A model generated the notes under the pieces. That model saw nothing but the letters and a program-made list of their open reading frames with translations. It had not been told where the DNA came from and did no database searches. 64,000 bases of DNA from assembly GCF_003589595.1 (NCBI RefSeq), contig NW_020654810.1:18956608-19020607 (forward strand), given 5' to 3'. Shown piece by piece: positions 11,451 to 22,560 of this stretch; the stretch's first letter is position 1, and each line of letters starts with the position of its first letter. Position numbers and translations under genes: made by a program. The DNA is from Hyposmocoma kahamanoa (Eukaryota; Arthropoda; Insecta; Lepidoptera; Cosmopterigidae).

Positions 11451-12137
11451 CGGGATGTTTTTAGTCATATCACGAAATAGATATGTGCAATGTGCATACT
11501 AAGAAAACGTTAATACTTTAGGTAAATTAACGATCACTGCTCCTGACTTTTTGCGTCGGGTTAAAAACAAATGAAAAATGTATAATTATAAAAATAACCT
11601 AAAAGCAGTATACACAGGTTCCAATTAGAAAAGTTGTACGTGTACGTGTAATAATAGCAATCAACTTGAAAGCTCAATCGTAGCCTAAAGTTCCCGTATA
11701 TGCCCAAGTTACATCTACGGCTAGAACTTCTCTTTGTCTGAATACGTCTCGTTTGCTCAGAACTAAACAGCAAATATTTCTCTTAGAATGTTGTTTGTCA
11801 TTATGTACATATATGGAGAGCGAGAATGGTATTTTGTACGTGGACAAATGATGTGGGTGGCGGAACAAGGATTGCGCTGTTTTCTTGTGTACATTCGTAA
11901 AATATACGTGCTTCTAAGTTACCTCTGGGTATATAGGTTTATTTAACATAATTATGTTTTTTTTTACATAATCATACCAATTACCTGGTCTCAAAATCTC
12001 CTTTTTTATTGATGTTAACAATGAAACTTATAATTGTTTTACATTCTTAGTACTCTTAATCATAGAAAGGTTTACCTATTTGAGTGTTGCAGTTCTTCAT
12101 TCATTTTTTATTATAAGACATATAATCCATATATAGC
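11451..12137. other. No gene recognised
   Basis: AT-rich DNA. The overlapping short frames at 11561-11868 have no recognisable protein. Confidence 0.45.
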
Positions 12138-12442
12138 AGCAGTAGAGCTCCTTGTAAAAGACTTTGTTCAAGGTAGTACTGCCACCTTACCTATTTCTGC
12201 CGCCAAGCAGTAATAATGTCAGCATTACTGTGGTCCGATTTTGAAGGGTAAAAGTACTGGTGAAAGTACAGGCACATGGGACTTGTCAATTCATGTCTCA
12301 GGCTGACGGGCGCAGTGGCAGTGCCCCTCAGATCTTTGCAATTTAAAGATCTGAGTGGCACTGTAACTGTTATGGACAGGCGTCTAGCTTCCCGTAAGGC
12401 GCACGACTCGTTCGTCCCGTCACTAGATATTATTAAAAAAAA
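12138..12442 (+). mobile_element. S1 retroposon, full length
   Basis: One of the most complete copies: agcagtagagctccttg start, tattattaaaaaaaac end. It is useful as a reference for the unit. Its open frame at 12276-12491 is a by-product of the repeat: similar peptides appear in other copies. Confidence 0.8.
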
Positions 12443-12574
12443 CTATTCCATTGTGTTCATATCAATCTCAATACATAATCTTGTATTGTAGATAATATTT
12501 AACTATAATGAGGACACAATACAATTTGAATGTACGTACGCAACACATAATATATTATATTTATTTACTCCTGT

Positions 12575-12695
12575 ACACTTCCCAGACCACTAAGACCGAA
12601 TCCAATTTCAAAAGTAAATTTCTTAAGTCGGTCTTACTGGTAAACGAGCCCGGGACCTCGTTATCCAGCGTCCACAGTGCAAATCGGTCTTCGCA
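12575..12695 (-). mobile_element. T3 SINE, partial
   Basis: Carries acttcccagaccac (tail) and, on the minus strand, gaggtcccgggctcgtttacc (degenerate B box). Same order as in the copies at 4668-4785 and 15715-15838. Confidence 0.4.
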
Positions 12696-12699
12696 ATCA

Positions 12700-13272
12700 T
12701 TGTTTCGTAAGCATGTATTTGGAAATATGTAAAAAATGTTTTATTATTCATTTTTTAAATCTTTTTTGCATGTTTCACTGTTTTGTGTTAAAGGCCAGAA
12801 TAGGTACCTAGAGTTCCCAGTATTAGGCATGTTTGGAAAACTTACACTATTAGTATCACCCAACGCAAGAGCAAGTGGAGACTAACCCCAGGACTTGTCT
12901 CGATCTGGCGTCAATAAAACATGTCTTGATCTTGCCCTTGCAAAAATATAAGAACAAGACCAAGACCGATTTAAGGCAACATTAGGTACGAATGGAACAA
13001 GAGCAAAAAGTATACGGAAACCATATCTAGTTGAGTGGCATAAACGCTGTCTATACCAGCAAGATATTGCCATGCTTAATCTGAAATTTTTGAATAGGCT
13101 TCGTAATCAGGTTAGCCAAAACAAGGACAATTTGTTCAGTTCTAACCTAGATTGTTTGCGCGGTGACTAATAATTGCATGCTTGGGGATTTAATGGCGGC
13201 TACAAGTCAGCGCGACTAGATTCTCGATCATATATGTCATCGATCATGTATCTTGTCTTGTTGTATGCTTAT
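12700..13272. other. No gene recognised
   Basis: AT-rich, no exon-like stretch; a 63-codon minus frame (12882-13073) has no recognisable product. Confidence 0.45.
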
Positions 13273-13500
13273 CGCTCCCGTGGCCGAACAGTTACCATGC
13301 TGGACTGCCACGCACAGGTCCCGGGTTCGACTTCTGGGCCGGAAGAAATATTTGTATGGCCTACATTTATTTCTCTCGTGAGTTTGGGTGTAAATTGTGG
13401 TTGTCTTCCTATGTGTGCGCGCGTGGCTCCCGTGGTACAGGGTTTATGGTTTCCCTAGTGCGAGGCCATATGTGTTTGCGTTATTTATTTTACGTTATTA
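13273..13500 (+). mobile_element. T1 SINE with tRNA-like head
   Basis: The head has tggccgaacagttacc (A-box-like) and ggtcccgggttcgactt (B box) at usual tRNA spacing. The body has gaagaaatatttgtatgg, ctctcgtgagtttgggtgta and acagggttt. The same body occurs at 29547-29760, 37107-37346, 37547-37718 and 55447-55560. A tRNA-derived SINE, not a tRNA gene: no 3' acceptor strand follows. Confidence 0.75.
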
Positions 13501-14056
13501 ATTGATTTATCGTATCTTGTCAATACCATAAGAACAAGAAGTGGTAAGATGCAAATGTAGCAGGTGTATATATGTATGGCCGATGTTACTACTTAACTAC
13601 AAACTTCATAATAAACTTTCCTAATGAAATATAATCAAAAAAAATAATTGAATCTCGTATCTTAACTGACTGTATCAGATTGTTATATCAGATTGTTTGC
13701 TTTGTTAAAAAATATTTTCCTAATAAAGGCTGTTTTAAGTTAACATAAAGTTATGAAATAAACTTAGAACCAAGCAAAGTGAAAACAAAACTTCATTGAA
13801 TTTTATTCGATCGAGTTATATAAGTTGGGCAAATAATGTTTCAAACACAGCTTAACGTTAGAGAATAATTATATTTCTTCTATTTGGGGGAAAATAAACT
13901 TTATTATTATAGAATTATAATATTTTCATAAATATTATGCTACTAAATCAAACAAGTGAAAGTAGATTCTGCCGGACGAATGAGTAAACATTATGATTTT
14001 ATGAGTTTATGAACCGAAGACATTTTAATAGATTGTAATTATTCAATAAATGATTA
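13501..14056. other. No gene recognised
   Basis: Very AT-rich, no coding-like stretch. Confidence 0.5.
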
Positions 14057-14445
14057 AGTAGCAGTAGAAAGTGAAAGAGTTCGTCCAGGGAAGTACTGCC
14101 ACCTCGCAATACTGCTTAGGGGCAGAAATATGTAGGTAATTTCTGCCGCCACGCAGTATTGCGAGTATTATTGCGTTCCGGTTTTAAAGGATAATTTTTA
14201 CATTTCATGGCAACGGGCGCAAACTCCCAACTCGACAACTCCCAAGTGCCTGTAGCACGTGGGAGTTGTTAACTTATGTCTCAGGGTGACGGGCGCAGTG
14301 GCAGTGCCCCTCAGATCTTTGCGATTTAAAGCTCTGAGTGGCACTACAACGCGATTTAAATCCGGAAAAATAGTTATGGACAGGCGCGTCGCTTACCACA
14401 AAGCGCACGACATGTTAGTCCCGTTACTAGGTATCATAAAAAAAA
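14057..14445 (+). mobile_element. S1 retroposon with two internal insertions
   Basis: Full-length unit but longer than other copies. Extra sequence of roughly 60 bp lies around 14195-14255, and a ~24-bp F3-like patch sits at 14349-14373 inside gcaac/gttatgg. The A-tail atcataaaaaaaag is present. Confidence 0.75.
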
Positions 14446-14578
14446 GATTATCACTAATTACTTACAGGTTTCGTACTACGGTACGATTATCTATGTGTTT
14501 ATTTATTATTATTAGTACTATGATATCGAGACAATTAAAAGTAATCATACCGTGGTAAGAAACATATAATTAGTGATT
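14446..14578. mobile_element. Short inverted-repeat (fold-back) element
   Basis: The left arm tcactaattacttacaggtttc... and right arm ...gaaacatataattagtga are inverted copies, each also holding cggta(c/t)gatta. They enclose only about 50 bp. A solo arm lies at 6614-6645. It begins directly after the A-tail of S1. Confidence 0.5.
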
Positions 14579-14607
14579 TTGATGTAGGTATAGGTATATT
14601 CTTTTCC

Positions 14608-14734
14608 AGTCAACCGTGACCATGGGACCTGTAAAGAGCCCGAAATGTCTTGGTTTGTTTGTAATAACGCGATTTAAATCCGGAGAAATAGTTTCATTTC
14701 CTATGTGTAACAATCGCGAAAACCTAAGAACTCG
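14608..14734 (+). repeat. F3 fold-back element, right half
   Basis: Runs ccgtgaccatgggacctgta, gcccgaaatgtc, ttggtttgtttg, gcgatttaaatccgg, agtttcatttcc, caatcgcgaaaacctaagaa. This is the complete right arm; the left arm is missing. Confidence 0.65.
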
Positions 14735-14782
14735 ATACATTCTTTTTATTTTTTATATAATACCATGTGACATATGACGTAT

Positions 14783-14884
14783 CCCATGGTCAGCCGTGAC
14801 CATGTGACCTGTAAAAGACCCGAAATGCTGGTGTTTTGAAAAAATAAATATACGTGATTACGTGATATATCCGAAAAAATAGTT
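14783..14884 (+). repeat. F3 fold-back element, right-half fragment
   Basis: A second right-arm fragment directly following the first (ccatggtcagccgtgacc, gacccgaaatgctgg, gaaaaaataaatatacgtg, atccgaaaaaatag). It is cut at the point where an S1 copy begins, so S1 probably inserted here. Confidence 0.6.
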
Positions 14885-15133
14885 TTTTTTTATAATAATA
14901 AGTGACGGGGTGAACAAGTCGTGCGCCTGTTGTCGTCGAGATTTAAATCGCAAAGATCATGGAGGCACTGATACATAAGTTGATAAGTCCCAGTCAAGTG
15001 CCTGTATTTCACCAGCACTCTTAGCCCTTCCAAACCGGATCGCAGTAATGCTCACAATACTGCTTGGCGGCAGAAACAGGTAAGGTGGAAGTACTTTCCT
15101 AGACGAGTTCTTTCACAAGGACCTCTACTGCTA
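14884..15133 (-). mobile_element. S1 retroposon ending just upstream of the CUB exon
   Basis: Minus-oriented copy with its A-tail as the T-run at 14884-14891. The stretch between gcctgttgt and gatttaaatcgc is deleted. The 5' end ctctactgctaat stops 84 bp before the exon at 15218, within the likely branch-point neighbourhood of the upstream intron. Confidence 0.75.
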
Positions 15134-15217
15134 ATAAAACTTCTCTCTTTTTAATTCTTAACGAACATTTTCGATCCTTTATTGTTCAGTATTCAAGAGG
15201 CGTTTTCTTGTCAACAG

Positions 15218-15354
15218 AATGTAACAGAACTTACTACGGTGATATCGGTCGGACGTACGAGCTGGAGCTCCATCGACCGAGGGAAGATCTGGTGCCCTAC
15301 GTGTGCCTACTGACCATCACAGCGGCTGGAGGTATCCATGGCGACTTGGTACAG
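15218..15354 (+). CDS. Internal exon of a CUB-domain protein
   Basis: 137-bp exon bounded by a pyrimidine-containing acceptor (ttcttgtcaacag, 15205-15217) and a donor (cag|gttcgt at 15355). The entering codon is split with two bases in this exon; the exon ends on a full codon. It encodes 45 residues beginning CNRTYYGDIGRTYELEL and ending TITAAGGIHGDLVQ, with no stop. Two cysteines 28 residues apart, the second followed by a hydrophobic strand, match the first disulphide pair of a CUB domain. N-R-T is a glycosylation sequon. Large insect secreted or membrane proteins with CUB arrays have this kind of segment. The expected place is the cell surface or extracellular space, binding unknown. I found no partner exon in either direction, so introns of this gene are long, or other exons lie outside the window. 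Family call is from memory of domain pattern. Confidence 0.65.
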
Positions 15355-15714
15355 GTTCGTAGAATTTTACTTATAAGTTAGTAAATCTATAAATTTTACA
15401 AGTAAAATTTCATTTTACAAAATTGCGACGGCAGGTACGACAGTTCATTGTTTCCATTTTTTAATTAGTTTTTTGTAGCTTTTCGCCGGTTCCTGGATCT
15501 AAATATCTGATCTCAACCGGTTGTACCATTGTCGGAGAATACCGCTTCTCCCATTTCAAAATTCAAAATGTATCTTTAAAGCCTCGGGCAAGAGCCTAAA
15601 ATAGATAACCAAAATAATAATAACAATGACGTGCTTGATAACTACACCAATAATCTGATCTCAAACAAAACATCCCTATATTGTTTGTACCAAAGATATA
15701 ATATTAACTTCGGG

Positions 15715-15838
15715 ACACTATTCAGAATGCTCAGACCAGAACCATTTCATTTCCCAAGATGGTCCCACCGGTAATATAACCGAGACCGCTTCATCTCGTG
15801 CCCACAGTGCTAACCGCCAAGCCACTGAGGTCATCAAA
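15715..15838 (-). mobile_element. T3 SINE with tRNA-like head
   Basis: On the minus strand: tggcttggcggttagcactg (A-box-like) and cggtctcggtta (weak B box), then body words ggttctggtctg shared with 4096-4172. Confidence 0.5.
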
Positions 15839-16106
15839 TATATTGTATAAACCGAAAAATGCTAGATTCAGAGTTACGTAAAAAAATAAGTGAGTGTGGA
15901 ATGGCATTGGTTTCCATATAACCGTACATGCTGCGTGGGTGTTTTCCAAATGAATCCATATTCTAAAAAAGCCCATTAGTTCAAAAAACCTAGTCAACAT
16001 TGAATTTCATAAAGCACAACCGTGAAGAACAATCTAAATATCCCATAAAAAATGTCTACTGCATCCATCACAGGCAAACAGAAAAAATGTGATTCAACTG
16101 ACTCAA

Positions 16107-16350
16107 TAATCTCGGTATATAAGTAGTACTAAAAAATCCGATCTCAAAAGTCATTCATCCCCTAGTTTGCCACCCTTATAGGTGGAATATTTCTTTTTTC
16201 AAATTTAAATGGCACCACTACTGAGGTACTGTTATTCCAACAAAAAAAGAATCATTAAAATCGGTTCAGAAATTATCGCCTAACATACACACAAAAAAAA
16301 GCATGCAGTCGAATGGAGAACCTCCTCCTTTTTTGAAGGCGGTTAAAAAA
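16107..16350 (-). repeat. R2r repeat
   Basis: Shares agtactaaaaaa(t/a)ccgatctc, ggtggaatatt, aaatcggttcag and ctcctccttttttgaaggcg with the other R2r copies. Confidence 0.65.
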
Positions 16351-16359
16351 TGAAATATT

Positions 16360-17929
16360 CTATTTTTAACCGATATATATCAAACAAACAACAAAATATA
16401 AGAGAGTCATTTGACTGCAATGAAAGATATAAAAAAAAAATTTTTGAGTCAATTAACTCAACGATTGAAATGTGCCCATATTAAATTATTTACTTTACCT
16501 TATGTCGGTCCGTTTCTCATCCCATTGGGTAAGTTTAAATCCAACGATAGATTTCCAATATCTAAAATAAACATTATACTTTAGGCCGCCGAGAGAGAGA
16601 TTTCATATTGCGGAGAATTCCTAATACAAACCCATAAGTCGTAACTTACATATTGCTCTAGCACACTGACTCAAATGAAAAACTAATTCAATTTTATTAT
16701 ACTCACAAATGTATTGCTGCGTAAAATTCGAAATACATATTATATTCCTAGTACGCCGCCATCATCACACAAGAAAAGATTTCAAGTAAGTTTAAAAAAG
16801 GTAAGAACACTTTTCAAAAAATCCGTGATATACCTCGAGTGTCAAAAATATAAAAGAAAACGTAGACGAAGCTTTTCAGTGGCCCGGAATAGCAGGAATA
16901 TGAAAAATGCGCTGTCAGAGAAGTCGTTCCTTTCCATACCCACCTTTGAGTTATATCTACTATAACTCCCTCCCCCTATCCTTTATCCATCCTCTGAGAC
17001 CTCAAAGCTCTTAAGTTCTATTCAATTTGGCTTTTGGCGCGCAATTTTAGCTGGTGCGTAAACATCATTATGTATTCCAGAGACAAGTGTAGACGTGATT
17101 GAAATTTGATAATAGGAAGGTGTAAATGTACCACACATTTTGAAATTCAATATACCCATATCCCGGCGAAGAAAGGGCGTTAATTTTTATTAAAAATGAG
17201 TTATTGATGTAGATGGGTTCAATATTCACGCTACTTCGATGTGTCTACTCGATGGTTTGTTATTCGAAAAATGGCTTCTTTACGTAAACATAGTTATAAA
17301 AATAAAAAAGTTAGAAACATTTATATATATTTGTTTTAACAGTCAGGCCACAAAGTTTAGAAGACGACTTCTGAACTTTGTGGCTTGGCTTTTACGCGAA
17401 CTTTATCTTTCTTCCACGAAATATCGAACCATAGTAATGTTAACTATATAAATATATATTATAATGGTAAAGATAAGCTTATAAGCCTACATTCTTGATT
17501 ACCATTGGATTTGGATAACTGCGTATTAAAACTTTAAGATAAGAAAGTTAGGCGGAAATATATATTTTTGCAGGCTATTTCGCAGACTACTTTTTACCAC
17601 ATAAATCAGTGACTATTGCAATCTATTCCCCATTGACTTCACAGAATAGTTAAAGATTACAATGCCAAAACAAAGTTGAATAAAAGAAGGTAAAAATAAA
17701 AGCTGACCCGAAAACCAACAATCAGGTAAAGGTAGTTATTTAATTTCATGTCGCGTGCGGACCCCCGCGATAACGAGAACCCTTTAAAATCCTCTTTTTA
17801 GTGCCTACGGTAAAAAAATTCGGCCAATTCGGGATTTAACCTCTTTGTTTTCATTTGACGCGTGTAAAAAAAATCTGAAAATTCTCTTTTGACGAGTTAT
17901 TTGTCATTAACCTCATTTTATACATATGT
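16360..17929. other. No gene recognised; contains a 17-bp-arm hairpin
   Basis: AT-rich. The 83-codon frame at 16714-16965 is lysine/arginine-rich with no recognisable product. A strong palindrome at 17347-17384 is listed separately. Confidence 0.45.
17347..17384. repeat. Near-perfect hairpin
   Basis: Left arm gccacaaagtttagaag, loop acga, right arm cttctgaactttgtggc: 16 of 17 bases pair. Not part of any repeat recognised in this window. Confidence 0.7.
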
Positions 17930-18022
17930 TGATGACGAGTGGCCCAACGGTTTGTACTGTGGGTGTTGAACGACGATGTTCCGAGTTCGATTCCTGGTTT
18001 TGGGTGTTCTGGGTTGTTCCGT
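17930..18022 (+). mobile_element. T3 SINE, plus-strand copy
   Basis: gagtggcccaacggtttgta (A-box-like), gttccgagttcgattcctgg (B box), then tgggtgttctggg. The head is best preserved in this copy. Runs into an F3 fragment. Confidence 0.55.
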
Positions 18023-18027
18023 AAGCT

Positions 18028-18092
18028 AATTTCGTTTGTTTGTTTAAAAAACAAAAATACGTGATTTAGATCAGAAAAATAATTTTTTTACA
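18028..18092 (+). repeat. F3 fold-back fragment
   Basis: tttgtttaaaaaacaaaaat, acgtgatttagatcagaaaa: inner part of the right arm only. Confidence 0.5.
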
Positions 18093-18099
18093 GTTTATT

Positions 18100-20300
18100 G
18101 GTGGCCATATTTAGCCAGCATTAACATCGTGTGGTCAAATTTTCTTGACTTGAACAATAAAGTACTATCTCGTTCAAAATATAAAATAAGACGAAAGTTT
18201 TTAGTTTCTTTTTTTTTAGTTTCAATATAACGAGAATGCTACGAGTTACAGAACAAAATGCAAAATCAAACCCTAAATACTGTCTAATTTTAGTTACGAG
18301 AGTCAATCTGAAGAGGAACAATTTGCCACTTTATGCAGCGAAATTCAACACAAGTATCTAAAAACTTCAGTCCGGTTTCTAGAAACATTTTTTTTTTCAG
18401 AAAGCTATCTGCATAAAAGTATCTCCTCTTGCCATAAACAGTAGCGCCAAGGAAAACTTGTCCGTGTAACACGAATTATGCGGACAATTTGTTGCAGTCT
18501 ACAATTTCCTACGCAAAATGCAGAGCATTTACCAACTTTACTCGTACAATGGCGCCTTTTAAAGTCTAGTAGTTTCAAAGCAGTGCGCAGTGTTGCGAAA
18601 GAACACTTTGGGACACGTGACACCACTTCATGCAATTTGTAGATAAGTGCTGCCTAATTAAAGCTTGGTTACCACTTGAATTAGTTTAGTACCTCTACAA
18701 AGTGCCTAAGTTAAGATTTTCAGGCAGTGTTTAAGTGTTTTATAGTAACGCTACTTGGAACTTTGGAAGATTTAATACAATACCTCCACACGGAGCAGGT
18801 ATAAATAAATAAATATGATATCGATCGTTTGCTTCGAACGCATTTACTCGATTTTTGATCACATATGTTGATCGACAAAAAATCAATCGTTTGTTACTTA
18901 TTAATTTACTCGTTTTGTTTGATCACACCTGTCGATCGTCAAACAAATAATCGAGCAAATCTGTAGCCACTTTTAAAAAATGTAATAATGCTAAGTTCAA
19001 TTCTAACTGTAATGCTAAATATGATAGAAATAAGAAATGTAACACTTTCAAAAGACTTTCATAAAGAAAGACAAGTGACACGTGAACGTAGTAACCCGAA
19101 GGGGAACGAGTTTCCTCTTTCTTACGTAAATAAACAAAATAATGGAGCCGTTTAAGAGACGAAACTAGAGCAGCGAAAAGAGAGAAGTTTTCCTATAAGT
19201 AAAGGAAAAGTCTTTCTAATTGCATGCAAATTAAAGGGCGGTGTTCGCATAACAAATGATGCTGGAAATTGGAAACAGAGGGTAATAGATGAGAAACCCG
19301 ATAACAAAACGTTCTTCGATTGCAATTAGCCAGATGTATTTGTCTAGCATATGTACAGAAAAGAACAGGCAAGCGACTAGTTATGTACTTGATTGGCAGC
19401 CGAAATTTACTGTACTGTAGATTTGGTAGAAGGCAACTAAAGGGTAATAGTTAGTTAGATGGAAGGTGTGATCTTACTGCTTGTTATAAGTTTTCCTTAC
19501 ACTGACATGAAATGAGTATAAATTTTGTATGTAACGCCCGGCACCCGATGACGGGACGTCAGGGCTGGGGATTTTCAAGTGACGAATAGTAATATACCTT
19601 AAAGGTTATGACGTTATAGTTGAAATTTCAATAATAATGGTCGCGGAAACAAAGCTGCGGTAAGCTTAAGGATACCGAGCCGGCAGCCTCAGGAATACCT
19701 CGGAAGCCTACGGCATGCTTCGGCTTCACGTTTATTTATTTATTGTAAACAATGTTAGTACAGGCATTACATAGGTAATTACTAAGTACAAATACCTCGT
19801 TAGGGTGTAGCAAATAATTAACACTCTCTATAATTAACAAAAATAAAGATAGACTTGAAATACTTGAAATACATACAAAATTAACAGGAAAATGTACTGT
19901 TACGTTATAGAAGATTTGAAGAATTTTTAATAATTACAACTGATCAAAATGAAAGGTAAACGCGAGCACAATGCGCGACGGTAGATTTCGCCATGCCTAT
20001 GGATACCGATATATTAACGTCAATGTGCGCCTATCATGTAGGGATATCGAAGAATGCCCTGCAATGGCGCCAGTGGGCGTCGTGCGTAGAATAAGCGTGG
20101 CGATGTCGAGTTGTGGAATACAGCTGGAATACCATGTCCTACCTTGTACTTAAAGACTGAAGAGCGCAATCGCGCGGTCTTTCCTTTTTCCTTCCAACGT
20201 CTTTAATCGCGCACGATTGCAGTGTCACGCGCGATAGAGTGTCTGTGTAAAGCCCGCTAATGTTGCACTATGTAATAAATACTCAAAAGGGTTCTGTTTC
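18100..20300. other. No gene recognised; paired hairpins at 18850-18960
   Basis: Several short minus frames at 18121-18635 overlap and give no recognisable protein. A GC-rich patch at 19670-19730 and the 60-codon frame at 19971-20153 have no support. Two related palindromes (18855-18889 and 18914-18949) are treated under findings. Confidence 0.45.
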
Positions 20301-20301
20301 T

Positions 20302-20745
20302 GGGAATGGATTCAGAACCTTACGATAACTCAGTTGCCGATCGGTTAGATTTGATGTCGTACGATTTCTTATCATTTCTATTCACAACACCCGAATTGAA
20401 CGTCAAACTGTCGTATTTGAAACCAAACCGAAACGACGTCACACGCGTACGATTACGCGAGCTTCTCGACCAGCAAAGGCTACAAACGTTATTCCGAAAA
20501 CAGTTATTGAATTAAAGTTACCGAGCTTCCTATTGTTTACAAAGCAAGAATGTAATATAGAAATTTCATATTATTTTAAATAAAGTCTGGATTTTATTCA
20601 ATTTTATTAATTCATTTTAATGCAAGACTAATGCATCCCTGTATTTTATGACTTACAAATGCGTAATAAAGTTATGCGTATGCGTTATTAAAGTCTTACA
20701 AATGCGTATAAATATTAATTTTTCTTATAATCTATTTCACACTCT
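20302..20745 (+). mobile_element. F4 element, diverged copy
   Basis: Matches the fullest copy at 35787-36351 in reverse: ttcagaaccttacgataact, gatttgatgtcgtacgattt, cttctcgaccagcaaaggct, ataaagtctggattttatt, and a distal block ttcttataatctatttcac near 20722. The middle around 20640-20715 is rearranged, with ttacaaatgcgta occurring twice. The 69-codon frame here is interrupted in other copies and is not called a gene. Confidence 0.6.
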
Positions 20746-21424
20746 ACCTATTTAAAGACTAGCTACACCCTGGAACTTTGCTTTTGTGTCTGTTATAATG
20801 GTATTTTACATAGCTGCCTATTTACACAGCTATATGTTTGTATATACATAATCTCACAAATATACTTTTAGGTTCTTTGTCATCAATTTAGACGAGTAAT
20901 TTTGGTTCAAATATTGTATAAATTTTAAATAAATATAATGTTTCTTTTTTGTCTGTAAATAAAGGGAAACCTGAATATTTGTACGTTTTCTTTCTGTGTG
21001 GTACGCATTGAAGTATTCGTTGTCCTGACCACAAAAGCCGAATTGTGAAAGAATCACGTTACATTGTATTATATGATAGTAACAATTCGTTGCCGATAAT
21101 TATGTGTCCCCTGGAATTGGAGATAAATTACAATTTTATTTATTTAACTGTTAAACGCAATATTCCTATTTACCCACATCAATATTTTATCTACATATAT
21201 GCCGTGAAAATTATTACGAGGTTTACTTAACAAAATGCATAATTGTATACCCAAAACATTGCTAAAACAACAATTTATCAGCAAATACCGGACTAACTTG
21301 TTTTAACTTGTTTGCGTTGTATGTTGAAAAGTCTGAATGTTTTGACTGTAAATAATTTTAGCTTTAACTGTATTGTCGAAGTCTGTGTTTTGGAGCTACA
21401 AACGCTTATCTATTATGGAGAATG

Positions 21425-21785
21425 GAGATTGCAAGTATCAAATATCAATTCATGGATTCAAATCAGCAAATACATATCATAACGCCTGTCTCCCACCGAT
21501 TCTCCCACCGGACCTCCCACCACGGATCTCCACCTGCTACGCTTCTGACAAATCTGGTTGACCTTCTTCACTCCCACGAGTTTCTTCATACATGCCCATT
21601 TGTTCTTGATACTTTTAACCCGGCCTTTTTTAAGGATATCCACTATCTGATTGAGATATGTACGCCGAGGTCTACCTCTTCCCACGTTTTACTCCACATT
21701 GGCTCCATAAATTTGCAATATAGTCAGACGGTCCATCAGATAAGAAGTGGTTACTCCTCTATAGATATTTGCAAGTAGGTAAGTA
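21425..21785 (-). pseudogene. LINE ORF2 C-terminal remnant
   Basis: The minus frame 21685-21458 reads GRGRPRRTYLNQI, ILKKGRVKSIKNKWACMKKL and QKRSRWRSVV. This is the basic, Cys- and Trp-containing C-terminal segment shared by many lepidopteran LINE polymerases. Only the last part of the polymerase ORF is present. A related, more decayed piece lies at 30640-30930. Confidence 0.65.
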
Positions 21786-22072
21786 TATGTAATATTGCAA
21801 TAGCATTGCCAGAAAGAAAATTAATAAGGCGGTGATACCTACACTTGTGGTTTCTGTTCAGAATGAGAACATCCGACTAATGATAATAAGTACTGTACTA
21901 CAAAGCGCTGAAAAACATTAACGTTAAAGGTTTAACGACGTACTAACGTCGCCTTTACAGAATATTGGAAAAGGGTTCAAAATCTGAAACTGTACTTGAC
22001 AACGAACTTCTTTAGCATAATATAAATCGTACTAATTAAAAAAATGTTGTCACTTTTAGCCGTAACTTTGTT

Positions 22073-22546
22073 TTTAACCGACTTCAAAAAAAGGAGGAGG
22101 TTCTCAATTCGACTGTTTTTTTTTGTATGTATGTTACTCGATAACTCCGGTATTTGTGAACCGATTTCCATGATTCATTTTTTGTTGGAAAGAGGGTACC
22201 TCCATAGTGGTCCCATTTAATTTTGAAGAAAATCATCCACCTCCAAGGGTGGCTGTTCACGCATGAAGATTCATTTTTATAAATAGCGCCTAAATTTTAT
22301 TATAAGGAGCAATTATTTTAATGGTTGATTTTGCTATTCTCCAATTCAAGGCGTTATTCTCTCTCAATATACTTTGAGTAGTGAGAACCGATTTTTATTA
22401 TCTCCTGTGTCAAGTCTCATATAGTGGCGAACTAAGAGATGAATCCGGGTTTGCGCACTTTCCGGTAACCGATTTCAATAAAACTTAGTAATTATTATGT
22501 AATTCCACGTACTTTTGAGGTCGGTTTTTTTAGTACTCTGAGACTA
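22073..22546 (+). repeat. R2r repeat, longest copy
   Basis: Starts ttaaccgacttcaaaaaagg and ends ttgaggtcggttttttt. Contains about 150 bp around 22260-22410 not present in the copy at 57083-57390. Confidence 0.65.
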
Positions 22547-22560
22547 TTTATTATATTTAC

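Noticed and set aside
12276..12491. Recurrent peptide (MDRR.AYH.AHD pattern) in frames at 12276, 14259, 23895, 24823 and 41598
   Set aside because: All lie in S1 copies; similarity comes from shared repeat DNA and the frames are broken differently in each copy.
13273..13345. Possible tRNA gene (also at 4700, 17935, 29190, 29690, 37115, 37550)
   Set aside because: A and B boxes are present but no closed acceptor stem follows; each continues into a shared SINE body.
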